A stretch of 64,000 bases of DNA from Lactiplantibacillus pentosus (GTDB taxonomy: Bacteria; Bacillota; Bacilli; Lactobacillales; Lactobacillaceae). Under the pieces are notes generated by a model. The model was given only the letters and a program-made list of their open reading frames with translations, made no database searches and was not told where the DNA came from. The stretch spans positions 1,736,001 through 1,800,000 of the forward strand of contig NZ_CP032757.1 of assembly GCF_003641185.1 (NCBI RefSeq). Reading direction: 5' to 3'. The position numbers were made by a program, and so were the translations under genes. Shown in pieces: positions 33,449 to 42,244 of this stretch (position 1 is the first letter of the stretch; every line of letters begins with the position of its first letter).

Positions 33449-33934
33449 TTAGTTTAGCAACGCAACACCCAGGGTCAAGTAGGTCGCAAAGCAAATCCAG
33501 ATGAAGTATGGGACCATCAGCCCGGCGGCGAGGCGACTACTGCGGTAAAACTGGAGCAAGCACATCAAGACGACCAGGTCGAGCACGATAATGACGACTA
33601 AGCCCCACCAGTACGCCGATTGGCTGAAGAAGATGATCGACCAGATAAAATTCAGGAGTAGCTGAGTGCTAAATAGGATGGTATTCATCAGCCGTTCCCG
33701 TTGGGTGGTCGCCAGATAAAAGACCAGATAACCCGCGATTGCCATCAGGGCGTACAGAATCGGCCAAACGATGCCGAATAGCCAATCTGGCGGTGAGAGC
33801 ACGGGCAAACTCAGACTGTTGTAAATCCCTTTGATGTCACCAGAGAGCCAACCGGATAGACTACCGATAGCTTCAATAATGACGATAAAAATGACTAGAT
33901 GAAGCCAGCTGAATTTGGGGCGAGTTTTAAGCAT
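33449..33934 (-). CDS. TspO/MBR-family membrane protein
   Basis: A 161-residue protein with five membrane helices. TspO signatures are visible: LSLPVLSPPDWLFGIVWPILYALMAIAG (shown as LSPPDWLFGIVWPILYALM) near residues 45-63, and the C-terminal VPYFIWICFATYLTLGVALLN. TspO proteins bind porphyrins or related ligands and take part in stress responses. It has an AAACGAGGTGC site before the ATG. The neighbour upstream is a UspA gene on the same strand. Confidence 0.92.
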   Translation of the reverse strand: MLKTRPKFSWLHLVIFIVIIEAIGSLSGWLSGDIKGIYNSLSLPVLSPPDWLFGIVWPILYALMAIAGYLVFYLATTQRERLMNTILFSTQLLLNFIWSIIFFSQSAYWWGLVVIIVLDLVVLMCLLQFYRSSRLAAGLMVPYFIWICFATYLTLGVALLN

Positions 33935-33957
33935 GTGGATGCACCTCGTTTCAAAGA

Positions 33958-34416
33958 TTAGGTCGCGTCGTCGGGCATATTGATGACGGTCACGTTGACG
34001 GCCGCCTTTTGGACGACATAGGACGTGGTTGAGCCTAAGAAAATTCGTGAAACGGCGTTGGTTCCAGATTTACCCATGACAATCAAATCAATCTCATATT
34101 TCTTCGGAATTTCAGTTGCAATACTAGCTTTGGGTGAACTATTGACTTGAATTGGCAATGATTCAACGTCCGCTTCGGCTGCCATCCGCTGGCCCCGGCG
34201 CAAAATATCACGACTATTGTCCTTCGCGACCTGAAGTAAGTTCGTATACAGCGTGCCACCATAGGCTGCGGGACTATAGGCGTTCAGTCGGGTGATATCA
34301 ATCACGTTCACGAGGTACAACTTGGACTTGAAGGTTTGTGCGAGTTGGACAGCATGTTCTAAGGCCATGTAGGCGTTGTCAGAGCCATCTAGTGGAACTA
34401 AGATATTTTGATACAT
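33958..34416 (-). CDS. Universal stress protein, UspA family
   Basis: A 152-residue Usp protein: N-terminal MYQNILVPLDGSDNAYMALEHA and the C-terminal ATP-binding loop region VMGKSGTNAVSRIFLGSTTS (G-2x-G-9x-G-S/T type). The ATG at 34416 has AGGAGGTCCTGACG upstream. The 14-residue upstream extension lacks a ribosome binding site. It may be transcribed with tspO, 23 bp downstream. Confidence 0.93.
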   Translation of the reverse strand: MYQNILVPLDGSDNAYMALEHAVQLAQTFKSKLYLVNVIDITRLNAYSPAAYGGTLYTNLLQVAKDNSRDILRRGQRMAAEADVESLPIQVNSSPKASIATEIPKKYEIDLIVMGKSGTNAVSRIFLGSTTSYVVQKAAVNVTVINMPDDAT

Positions 34417-34657
34417 CGTCAGGACCTCCTGTAATGAATTATTTGTTATAAAAATCATAACATTTATATAATTATTACGTCTATCAATATGATTATGGGT
34501 TGCGTGTATGCAACAAATCTAACCTGATCTATCGTGATGAATTGAGGCACATCAGGTTAGCCAAATCTTTAACAGAACATGGCACCATTTGATATTCGAC
34601 AAACGTATTCGATATTCGTCACGGGTGGAACTGACCGATGATGACTCGACCCAAGAC

Positions 34658-34700
34658 AAAACGGATATCCTCACAGTCAAACTGCAAGGATATCCGTTTT
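34658..34700. terminator. Terminator of the DUF805 gene
   Basis: AAAACGGATATCCT pairs perfectly with AGGATATCCGTTTT. It is symmetrical, so it can act in both directions. Confidence 0.9.
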
Positions 34701-34710
34701 AAAAATCCGC

Positions 34711-35076
34711 TTATTGCCAACGATTGGGCCGTGATGGGAGCACCATCAAAATAAAGAACCAGATGCCACCAATTAGCGGCACTAAGTTAATCAACAGCCA
34801 CCAAGCAGAGTGGTCGCTGTCATGCAGGCGCCGGAATTTGAGCGAGAGCACCCCAAGCCAGACGATAAAGGCAATCAGATTGCTCATCGTGTTGACACTC
34901 CAGTCACTCCAATTGTAAATATCATCGATTGGATGCCCGGTCACAAGCTGAATGATTGTAATGATCAAGCCCCCAAGAATGTAGTTGATAATAAGTGGCC
35001 ACCAAAATTCGGACCGGGTCGCTGTCCCCGAAAAATTAAGCAAATTGTCCCAAAATTTACGATAAGCAGTTGTCAT
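34711..35076 (-). CDS. DUF805 family membrane protein
   Basis: A 121-residue protein with four hydrophobic segments. The DUF805 signature is clear: FSGTATRSEFWWPLI near the N-terminus, and FRRLHDSDHSAWWLLINLVPLIGGIW (shown as RRLHDSDHSAWWLL) near the end. ATG 35076 has GGGGGAAGGCAACG upstream; the longer frame to 35178 is rejected for lack of a site. The function is unknown; the family occurs in many bacteria, often in small membrane gene clusters. Confidence 0.88.
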   Translation of the reverse strand: MTTAYRKFWDNLLNFSGTATRSEFWWPLIINYILGGLIITIIQLVTGHPIDDIYNWSDWSVNTMSNLIAFIVWLGVLSLKFRRLHDSDHSAWWLLINLVPLIGGIWFFILMVLPSRPNRWQ

Positions 35077-35211
35077 CGTTGCCTTCCCCCTGAATAAAAT
35101 AATAATTGCAGCTGGATGCCGACCAATATGGTAATCGGTACCATGCTTAAGGATAGCCAATTTATGAATCAGACGCAATCAATATGCGAAATTGGCGAGA
35201 GATTAAAATTT

Positions 35212-36105
35212 TTATACGGATTTAGGGACGATCAAGTCAAAACGGTCGGCCAAGTAGTTCAGTTCAATCGGTAGCTTGAGGGCCGGATCGCCATCGATTC
35301 TAGTGGTGACCGCCTGCCCACTGACACTGGTGATCCGGACGTCGGTCGCGGTGAGCTGGGTGATTGATTGGGAGTTCTGCAGGTTACCCGTCCAAGCAAA
35401 CCATAAGTATGGCAACACTTGCCGCCAACCAATATTATTGAGCAAGCTGAGATGCATCTTCCCAGGGGCCGACGCGCTGTAGGTGTGTCCGCCAACTGAC
35501 TTGGTCGTGGCAATCAAACAGAACCAGGTTTTGAGCGTGCGACTGCCAGCGTGCTTGAACTGATAGCGAATCGGTAGCGATTTGTTTTTGCCAATGTGCT
35601 TGATGGCGCGGTACAGATAACTGAGTTTACCAAAGCGCTGCTTTTCAGTCTGCCGTACCTCATTTGAAATGTCGGCCAGGTTGCCAAACGTCAATGAACT
35701 GACGACTGCGCGCCGCTGATTGCAAGCTAAAATACCAACCGATTGGAGTGCCGGTCGTTGACAAATTAGTTCGATGGCGGCCGTGGAATCAGTAGGTAAG
35801 TGGTAACGCTTCGCAAAATTATTGACGGTTCCCATTGGAATCACGCCAATTTGAATACTGGCATTGGCTTGCAGTAGGGCTGTCATTGCAACATTCAAGG
35901 TGCCATCACCGCCGATAATGATCAAGGCTGACAACTGTGGCAAAGTCTGTTTAATGAGGGCAATTGCCCGTGGAATGCCCGGTGTTGTCAGAAGTTGTGT
36001 TTGGATGTGGTGTTTAGCTAACGCTTGGGCGGCTTGATGGGCGACCGTCGCAGCTTGCCCCTGACCGGCTTGACCGTTATAAAAGATTCCATATGTTATC
36101 GACAT
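35212..36105 (-). CDS. Diacylglycerol/lipid kinase family protein (DagK/YegS-like)
   Basis: A 297-residue kinase of the DAGK catalytic family. The nucleotide motif GGDGTLNVAMTAL is near residue 73, followed by GVIPMGTVNNFAKRYHLP, the family's second signature (usual form PLGTxNDFAR). The C-terminal half has the beta-sandwich with IDGDPALKLP. It probably phosphorylates a lipid such as diacylglycerol. ATG 36105 has GAGGTG 6 bp upstream. Confidence 0.9.
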   Translation of the reverse strand: MSITYGIFYNGQAGQGQAATVAHQAAQALAKHHIQTQLLTTPGIPRAIALIKQTLPQLSALIIIGGDGTLNVAMTALLQANASIQIGVIPMGTVNNFAKRYHLPTDSTAAIELICQRPALQSVGILACNQRRAVVSSLTFGNLADISNEVRQTEKQRFGKLSYLYRAIKHIGKNKSLPIRYQFKHAGSRTLKTWFCLIATTKSVGGHTYSASAPGKMHLSLLNNIGWRQVLPYLWFAWTGNLQNSQSITQLTATDVRITSVSGQAVTTRIDGDPALKLPIELNYLADRFDLIVPKSV

Positions 36106-36299
36106 GATAAGCACCTCACTGTTGTAATTTTCATAATTATCGTGGCCTAATTATACCCTGATAACGAATTTGAATGGAAATGAAACGCCTATTTGGCACG
36201 ACTATCGCTGGTAATGAGCGTTTTGATTGCTCAGGATGAAAATTATGGTTATGATAATTTCAATCAATAAATTATATTGTAAATTGGGAAGTGATTAAC

Positions 36300-36554
36300 A
36301 TGCCATGGTTAGCGGCAGTCTTGATGGGATTCACGATCGGCGTTATTACCAATGCCGTGGGAACTCATGACCGGCGACAAGTACGCGTTCATTTGATTTT
36401 AGGTGCTGCGGGTGCGGTGATTGGTCAGTGGTTGTTCAGCGCCGTTGGACCGGGAATCGCTGGAATGAGACTGCTACCAGTCGTGGGGAGTGCGGTTACG
36501 CTAATTGTTGTGGGAAGCGTGTTGTTACAACTCAGGCGGGTCGGGCAATCATAA
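36300..36554 (+). CDS. GlsB/YeaQ/YmgE-like small membrane protein (copy 1)
   Basis: An 84-residue protein with three membrane segments: GFTIGVITNAV, then LILGAAGAVIGQWLFSAVGPG, then VVGSAVTLIVVGSVLLQL. The Gly-rich second helix ending in a GPG-type turn is like the transglycosylase-associated (Tag1/GlsB) family, linked to stress and envelope. The ATG at 36300 has GGGAAGTG upstream. A 40-residue protein and a second family member follow on the same strand. Confidence 0.75.
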   Translation: MPWLAAVLMGFTIGVITNAVGTHDRRQVRVHLILGAAGAVIGQWLFSAVGPGIAGMRLLPVVGSAVTLIVVGSVLLQLRRVGQS

Positions 36555-36599
36555 TTCTCAATAATAGTTGAGCTTGTTAAACGAGTGGAGGTGGCAACG

Positions 36600-36722
36600 A
36601 TGTCAAAGAAAATCAAACGGCAAGGACCTGGTTTATGGGGTAAATTATCCTTAATAATTGCAATTGGACAATTAGGATTGACCATTTATCGTGAAGTGCG
36701 CCAATTCAAAGCGCGGCGTTAA
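36600..36722 (+). CDS. 40-aa small membrane protein
   Basis: ATG at 36600 with GTGGAGGTGGCAACG upstream, ending in TAA at 36720-36722. The product is basic at both ends (MSKKIKRQGPGLWGK and VRQFKARR), with one hydrophobic helix (LSLIIAIGQLGLTIY) between. It sits between the two GlsB-like genes, 9-45 bp from each, so all three are likely one operon. Confidence 0.7.
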   Translation: MSKKIKRQGPGLWGKLSLIIAIGQLGLTIYREVRQFKARR

Positions 36723-36739
36723 GTGAGGAGGTGGCTGCC

Positions 36740-36991
36740 ATGCATTGGTTATGGGTGATGCTAGTCGGTGCCGCAATTGGTGCTTTTGCTGGTGCCATCG
36801 TCAGTCCGGAACGTTCATTCGGTTGGATCGGACACATCTTGGCAGGGCTAATTGGTGCGTGTCTCGGTGAAGTATTGATTGGGCCAATGGGGCCAGAGTT
36901 CGCCGGTATGGCAGTCTTTCCAGCGGTAATCGGGTCACTAGTGGTCGTGCTGATGATGGTCACACTGATGTACTGGGCGCGCGCCCGGTGA
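36740..36991 (+). CDS. GlsB/YeaQ/YmgE-like small membrane protein (copy 2)
   Basis: An 83-residue protein with three glycine-rich membrane segments: WVMLVGAAIGAFAGAIVS, GWIGHILAGLIGACLGEVLIGPMGP and VFPAVIGSLVVVLMMVTLMYW. It fits the transglycosylase-associated family better than copy 1. The ATG at 36740 is preferred to GTG 36731, because GAGGAGGTG lies just upstream. Confidence 0.82.
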   Translation: MHWLWVMLVGAAIGAFAGAIVSPERSFGWIGHILAGLIGACLGEVLIGPMGPEFAGMAVFPAVIGSLVVVLMMVTLMYWARAR

Positions 36992-37176
36992 AACAATGCG
37001 TGATACCGCTGTCAGATGCAAAGTAAGTGCTAGTCACAATTCAGCGTGAGGTCAATCAATCGATTGGTCCACGTTTTTTGCGTTTGGTAGCCGTCAAGAC
37101 CAGATGACGATAAAGGCATCAAAAAAACGTGCACCAGCCGCTAAGCCAGTCCACGTTTGCGCCGTGCCCACGACGA

Positions 37177-37401
37177 TTAATGGTCGTCAGATTTTTGCTT
37201 TAATTTTTCCTTAGCTTCATCGACGGCACCTTTCACCGTTTCTTCAGCGTCGGCCAATTTATCCTTAGCTTTTCCCATCAAAGATTGCGTTTTACCCTGT
37301 GCTTCACGCGCACGGTCCCCGGTTACCTTACCTTCGACTTCTTTGGCCTTACCACTCACTTGATCTTTCTTACTGTCGAACTTCTTGTTAACATCAGTCA
37401 T
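37177..37401 (-). CDS. CsbD-family stress protein
   Basis: A 74-residue, very hydrophilic, helical protein. CsbD repeats are visible: KKDQVSGKAKEVEGKVTGD and AQGKTQSLMGKAKDKLADAEE. CsbD proteins are induced by general stress; the molecular role is unknown. ATG 37401 follows AGGAGGCGTTATTT. Confidence 0.92.
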   Translation of the reverse strand: MTDVNKKFDSKKDQVSGKAKEVEGKVTGDRAREAQGKTQSLMGKAKDKLADAEETVKGAVDEAKEKLKQKSDDH

Positions 37402-37477
37402 AAATAACGCCTCCTGTATAAGAATTACCCTTAGTTTGCTATAAGTATCCACAAAAGGCAACCAATATGCACAGGTG

Positions 37478-37744
37478 TTATAACCACTCCGTTAAAAAAG
37501 CAATCAACAGGGCGGCAAAATTGAGTAGCCAGACTGATTGGCGCTGGTTTAAAGCAATTTCCGGATGATGAGTCAGTACGATGGCATTGCAGAAAACGAG
37601 ACCCGTCACGAGGGCGCTTAACCCGTAATTCGAGGTGACTAGCAATCGATTGTTGGCAATGCCGGCCCAGTGGGTCAAGGCGAGTAATAAATTGAAAAAA
37701 CAGCTAATGATGATACTAAGACGCAATGAATTGAGTGCACGCAT
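37478..37744 (-). CDS. Small membrane protein, 88 aa, unknown
   Basis: An 88-residue protein with three hydrophobic segments (about 8-24, 38-54 and 70-85). No family is recognised. ATG 37744 follows AAGGAGGATCTGAGC. It lies 76 bp upstream of the csbD-like gene on the same strand, so co-transcription is possible. Confidence 0.75.
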   Translation of the reverse strand: MRALNSLRLSIIISCFFNLLLALTHWAGIANNRLLVTSNYGLSALVTGLVFCNAIVLTHHPEIALNQRQSVWLLNFAALLIAFLTEWL

Positions 37745-37898
37745 GCTCAGATCCTCCTTGTTCACTGTTCAGTGATAGGAAGAAGATACACCCGTGGCAC
37801 CGTAAAAGCGTTTGGTAAGTTCCATTCGGATAGTGACGAAACTAAGTCGGGGGACCTAATCGACCATCACCTTGAATGCAATGAGTTAGCTAGCTTAA

Positions 37899-37983
37899 CT
37901 GTTCGTCTGCTGGTTGTACGTCGGACACCGACTATGGGGTCAGCCGACAACGCAAAACGCGTCTGACATCGATTTGAACTCAG
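37899..37983 (-). repeat. Partial, degenerate copy C of the structured intergenic repeat
   Basis: This has the same orientation as copy B. It shares CTGTTCGTC, then GTCAGCCGACAACGC in place of GGCTGGCTGACAACGC, and GACATCGATTTGAACTCA, in the same order and similar spacing. The second half of the element is missing. It shows that the element is dispersed in this genome and decays in place. Confidence 0.6.
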
Positions 37984-38027
37984 AGCACGAACGCCTTGCT
38001 TAACGTGTTTTTTCATGGTCAGTCGAC

Positions 38028-38069
38028 AAAAAAAGTCCCGCCATTCAAAATAAGTTGAATAGCGAGACT
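38028..38069 (-). terminator. Terminator of the dipeptidase gene
   Basis: On the minus strand AGTCTCGCTATTCAA pairs with TTGAATGGCGGGACT (15 bp including G-U pairs) and TTTTTTT follows. Confidence 0.85.
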
Positions 38070-38142
38070 AGTTGGACCAACGTGCCTGTCCGGAGATGAT
38101 GTCAGGCGTGACACGTGCTGGTAAAACAATTGAAAGGGTGAA

Positions 38143-39582
38143 TTAGAGGTTCAAATCTGTATTGTAATTGAGCGGTGACATGTCGGTACTTTCAGTAATC
38201 AAATCAGCTGCCAGTGCCTGCATCGCGTTCAGGGCAATGTCTGCGGCTGCTTGGTTCGCTGCAGTTAAGGCGGCCGTTAAGTCATCACCCGTCAGTTGAC
38301 TAACCTGTTCGTCCGTCGTAATCAGATGGTGGCCAAGTTTGATGGCAAGTTCCTTTTGAACCGTTTGTAACGCATCGTGCAAATCATGGTAGTGCGCGTC
38401 GACCAGCACGCCGACATGCTTATAAATCCAATAAGCGGAAGTTGGATCGTATTTAGCAGTGGCTACCTGGTAAGCGGCCGGCGTATCAGTAGCGCCCGCG
38501 TAGAATGGGACGTAGACGCTCTCGGCGGCCACGCCCATGGCTAACCAGTGAATACCACTCTGTGTGACGGGCAAATCAGGCCGCAACTGCAAGACGTGTG
38601 ATTCTTGTGTCTTGGCGAGGCTGATTGGGCGATACTGATGTTTTTCAGCATCAGTACCGTTGCCGACTGGGTCAAACGGGGTGCCTTGGTAGTGTGACGC
38701 CAGGTAATCCCGGACCTGATCGATATGAATCAAGCCGTCCGCGCGTTGAATGAACGGCAGGTCAAAGGATTCGGGTGCTTGTTCAACGCTCGGTGTGAAG
38801 CAGCGCTGACCATACCAAACGCGTGGCGTATTATAGTAGCGGTCTGAGAGGTCGGCAGTACCAAAGACTTCTCGGAAATTTAGGCCGTTATCCATCGAAG
38901 CCAGCTGGTGATCAAGCACAAAATTACGAATGTTTTTCGCATAAAGATAATTATCATGGTCACTGAAGTCGATTTCTTGAATCGCAAGTTGATTGGCGAC
39001 GACGGCGTAAGCATCGTCTGGGATCCGTTGTGCGACCCAGTAATGTCCAGCGCCCGTTTCCATATACCACACTTCGTTGACGTCACTAAAGAGGATGCCG
39101 TTAGTTTCGTATGTGCCATAGGTCTCAATAATATGTCCGAGGCGCTCAACCCCTTCGCGTGCGGAGTGAATATAGGGGAGCGTTACGGTGACCATCGCTT
39201 CTTCACCGATGCCGTCCGTGACGTAGGGGTCCGCTGCGAGCACGCGGGTGTTGCAGTAAGCACTTTCGGTTGCGCTCATGGCTACCCCATATTCATTGAT
39301 ACCGTCTTCTTCGAATAACCCGTACTTGCTCGTCCATTCAGGGGTGGCCGTATACTTGGCCCGAATCTTGGGCAGCGTCATTTTAAACGGATGCTCGGCG
39401 TCACTAGATTCAAATGACTGGGGTTCATCGAATTCACGGTGTGGATGAACGACGAATTTTTTCGCCCAGGCCGCCCGGGAGTCTTCGTTGCGGCCAATCA
39501 TGGTCGAACCATCCGCAGTCGCATTCTTGCCCACTAAAATACTGGTACAGGCAGAATAGGGGTTAAACTGATGAGTCAGCAT
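38143..39582 (-). CDS. pepD: C69-family dipeptidase (PepD type)
   Basis: A 479-residue N-terminal-nucleophile-type dipeptidase. The nucleophile Cys12 lies in NPYSACTSILVGKNATADGS, followed by GRNEDS, as in PepDA/PepDB of lactobacilli. It cleaves a wide range of dipeptides in the cytoplasm as the final step of peptide use. ATG 39582 follows GAAGGAATTTT; the frame extends 10 codons further, without a site. The region 39583-40054 upstream holds its promoter; a weak lipoprotein-like frame at 39686 there is rejected. Confidence 0.93.
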   Translation of the reverse strand: MLTHQFNPYSACTSILVGKNATADGSTMIGRNEDSRAAWAKKFVVHPHREFDEPQSFESSDAEHPFKMTLPKIRAKYTATPEWTSKYGLFEEDGINEYGVAMSATESAYCNTRVLAADPYVTDGIGEEAMVTVTLPYIHSAREGVERLGHIIETYGTYETNGILFSDVNEVWYMETGAGHYWVAQRIPDDAYAVVANQLAIQEIDFSDHDNYLYAKNIRNFVLDHQLASMDNGLNFREVFGTADLSDRYYNTPRVWYGQRCFTPSVEQAPESFDLPFIQRADGLIHIDQVRDYLASHYQGTPFDPVGNGTDAEKHQYRPISLAKTQESHVLQLRPDLPVTQSGIHWLAMGVAAESVYVPFYAGATDTPAAYQVATAKYDPTSAYWIYKHVGVLVDAHYHDLHDALQTVQKELAIKLGHHLITTDEQVSQLTGDDLTAALTAANQAAADIALNAMQALAADLITESTDMSPLNYNTDLNL

Positions 39583-40054
39583 AAAATTCCTTCTTTCTCG
39601 GTTTCCTAACAACTGGTCGCCGATAACTAATTATCGTGTCGCTGGTGGCCCTGGTAAAAATTGGGCGAACCAAGCCAACAAGATTTTGATTAAATTAATT
39701 TTAGCATGTTTGACGCTGCTTGGGGTGGTTGGGATTTCGTTTGTTGCCGTGTGGTGTCAAAGCGAGGTCTTGCGTGTGCGGTGTTATGGCATTAAAACGA
39801 GTGTTCCGGCGGGGAATCGGGTAACGGTTGGGGAGATTGGCAGTGTCGCCGACGCATTGAAAGGGTTAGCCAGTATAACGCGAAAATGTCAATCTTGAGC
39901 GAAAGAATTGACGGTGTCAATGACTGTTGTCTCACACCAGATGTCGGTTGAGAAAAAGTTTCTGCCAACCACGACGTCGCGGCTTGCAATCCCGTTAAGA
40001 TTAAAGTAAGATTAAAACATTCGAAAATAATCATCAGAATAGGAGCGTGGCCCC

Positions 40055-40249
40055 ATGCCAATCGTACACATTGATTTAATTGCTGGTCGTTCACAAGAAC
40101 AACTCAAAAACTTAGTTAAAGACGTGACCGACGCAGTTAGCAAGAATACCGGTGCACCCGCAGAACACATTCACGTGATTTTAAGCGAAATGCAGAAAAA
40201 TCGCTATAGTGTTGGTGGTGTCCTCAAGAGCGACGAAGAAGCAGAATAG
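40055..40249 (+). CDS. 4-oxalocrotonate tautomerase family protein
   Basis: A 64-residue tautomerase with the catalytic N-terminal proline after Met ([16 protein letters not shown]) and an Arg at the usual position near residue 11. Such small enzymes convert enol and keto forms; the physiological substrate in lactobacilli is unknown. AGGAGCGTGGCCCC precedes the ATG. A terminator separates it from lysA. Confidence 0.93.
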   Translation: MPIVHIDLIAGRSQEQLKNLVKDVTDAVSKNTGAPAEHIHVILSEMQKNRYSVGGVLKSDEEAE

Positions 40250-40258
40250 GTTATGGAT

Positions 40259-40296
40259 TGCCGGACCGGTCGCATGACACGGCCGGCATTTTTTGA
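40259..40296 (+). terminator. Terminator after the tautomerase gene
   Basis: TGCCGGACCGGT pairs imperfectly with ACGGCCGGCA, and TTTTTT follows. Confidence 0.8.
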
Positions 40297-40327
40297 ATGA
40301 TGGCATTTGGGGAAGGTAGGTTAAACA

Positions 40328-41653
40328 GTGAACGAACAAATTAAGACGGATGATTTAAACGCGGCGCACCATTTAATGGTCGGCGGCGTCGATACCTTGG
40401 ATTTAGCAGCGCAATACCAGACACCGCTCTACGTTTATGATACGGGCGCGATTCGAGCCGAAATCGCGGCCTTTAAGCAGGTCTTTGAAACCAATCAGGT
40501 GGATTATCAAATCAGCTATGCTAGCAAAGCGTTCGCGACGGTGGCGATGTATCAATTGATTGCTCAGGAGCAGATCCATTGTGACGTCGTCTCTGGTGGC
40601 GAACTCTACACGGCGCAACAAGCGAAGTTTCCGATGGCCAACATTACGTTCCATGGTAACAATAAATCACTTGCAGAATTGACGCAGGCACTGGACTGTG
40701 GTGTTGGGACCATCGTTGTCGACAATTTTGATGAATTGCAACAATTGACGACGCTGACGAACCAGCGTCAACAGCTGACGACGATCATGTTACGGATTGC
40801 CCCTGGCATTTCAGCGCACACCCATGACTACATCTCGACCGGACAGGAAGACTCGAAGTTTGGCTTTGACTTAAATAGTGGCCAGGCAGATACCGCAGTG
40901 CAACAGGCCCAAGCAGCACCATATTTGAACTTAGTTGGGATTCACTGTCATATTGGCTCTCAAATCTTTGAACTGAATGGGTTTGAAATGATCGTCGACA
41001 AATTGGTCGATGTGTTTGCACGTTGGCAGGCGACCCTTGGGTTTTATCCTCGCATCATGAATGTCGGCGGTGGTTTTGGCGTCAAGTATACGGCGGCCGA
41101 CCATCCGCTTCAACCCACGGACTTCGTGGATGCGATCGTCAAGGAAACGTTGGCACAAACGCAGGCGCACGATGTCCCGATGCTTGAGATTTGGATCGAA
41201 CCCGGCCGTTCACTGGTCGCACAGGCTGGCATGACGCTCTATACGATCGGCGATTCCAAGGATATTCCGGGTATTCGCAAGTATCTCTCCGTTGACGGGG
41301 GGATGGGTGATAATATTCGGCCGGCACTGTATGAGGCGGAATACGAAGCAGTCCTTGCTAAAGACCCCACTTTACCAGCGGAGCAAGTTGCTTCGATTGC
41401 CGGTAAGTATTGCGAGTCGGGTGATATGCTGATCTGGAACCAGCAATTGCCAGCGACCAAGCCCGGGGATATTTTAGCGGTCTTGGACACCGGGGCATAC
41501 GGCTATGCGATGGCTAGTAATTACAACCGCAATCCGCGGCCGGCCGTCGTCTTCTGCGAAAATGGTCACAGTCAGTTAGTCGTTCAACGGGAAAGTTATG
41601 CAGACCTGACCCGTCTAGACTTACCGTTATCAGTGCCCGAAGAAACCAAATAA
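40328..41653 (+). CDS. lysA: Diaminopimelate decarboxylase
   Basis: A 441-residue fold-type III PLP enzyme that converts meso-diaminopimelate to lysine. PLP-binding lysine lies in YASKAF (about residue 67), the phosphate loop in GGGFGVKY, and the specificity and catalytic Cys in KYCESGDM near residue 360. The start is GTG after GGGGAAGGTAGG. No lysine riboswitch is visible directly upstream; a terminator separates it from the tautomerase gene. Confidence 0.95.
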   Translation: MNEQIKTDDLNAAHHLMVGGVDTLDLAAQYQTPLYVYDTGAIRAEIAAFKQVFETNQVDYQISYASKAFATVAMYQLIAQEQIHCDVVSGGELYTAQQAKFPMANITFHGNNKSLAELTQALDCGVGTIVVDNFDELQQLTTLTNQRQQLTTIMLRIAPGISAHTHDYISTGQEDSKFGFDLNSGQADTAVQQAQAAPYLNLVGIHCHIGSQIFELNGFEMIVDKLVDVFARWQATLGFYPRIMNVGGGFGVKYTAADHPLQPTDFVDAIVKETLAQTQAHDVPMLEIWIEPGRSLVAQAGMTLYTIGDSKDIPGIRKYLSVDGGMGDNIRPALYEAEYEAVLAKDPTLPAEQVASIAGKYCESGDMLIWNQQLPATKPGDILAVLDTGAYGYAMASNYNRNPRPAVVFCENGHSQLVVQRESYADLTRLDLPLSVPEETK

Positions 41654-41674
41654 GTCGAATTGAGTCTTACAATC

Positions 41675-41707
41675 AGGCGTTCTAGGCAGCAGCTTGGAAC
41701 GCCTTTT
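41675..41707 (+). terminator. Terminator after lysA
   Basis: AGGCGTTC (41675-41682) pairs with GGAACGCC near 41695-41702, and TTTT follows. In the remaining 41708-42244 I see no supported gene. Confidence 0.85.
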
Positions 41708-42244
41708 GTTTAGCGATTCAGTCGAGTTTAGGGGGTATCTTCAAATTCAGGGACCTTGACAAGTGACGTCAATGAAATCCACACGAAGCGCCTAGGTTCA
41801 AACGGTCTCAGTGCTGCCTTCAGTGGATGGTCAGATTTTTGATCAAGACGCTTGAAACTGGCCGATGAGCCAGCCGTGACCACCCAGCAGCTGGTTTTAC
41901 CTTGTTTTTAGCGTTGCTAGTGGTATGTTGAGCACGAATAAGCGGTGTCCTGTAGCCGAATCGCACGATGGCGGTGCCAGCAATCTGACTGCTTGATCGG
42001 TGCAATCAGCATGACTGATCAGTTGAGGTCGTGTGCGCGCATGCCGCCGCGGCAAGTGCGTTATTCGGCGGTTAGGATGCGGAACATGCGGCAATGGCCT
42101 AATTTTTGCTTAAATCCCGTGACTTTGCTTGCGTTCAGCCGTCAGTTTGTTAAAATTTGATAGTTAATGTAATCGATAAGGTTCAGGTGACACTTGTCGA
42201 TGCACACCAGAAGTGATAAATAACCGGTGGGGGAGTTGTTAGAA

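Noticed and set aside
34459..34710. Possible structured RNA upstream of the universal stress gene (lacto-usp type)
   Set aside because: I see only a terminator for the neighbouring gene; no extended conserved pairing could be found.
37036..37170. T-rich and A-rich inverted segments between the GlsB-like and CsbD genes as one terminator
   Set aside because: The arms (ACGTTTTTTG and CAAAAAAACGT) are far apart and mostly A/T, so I do not call a defined terminator, although some termination there is likely.
39686..39898. Lipoprotein-like frame of 70 codons upstream of the tautomerase gene
   Set aside because: It starts at TTG without a ribosome binding site and its second half shows no protein-like pattern.
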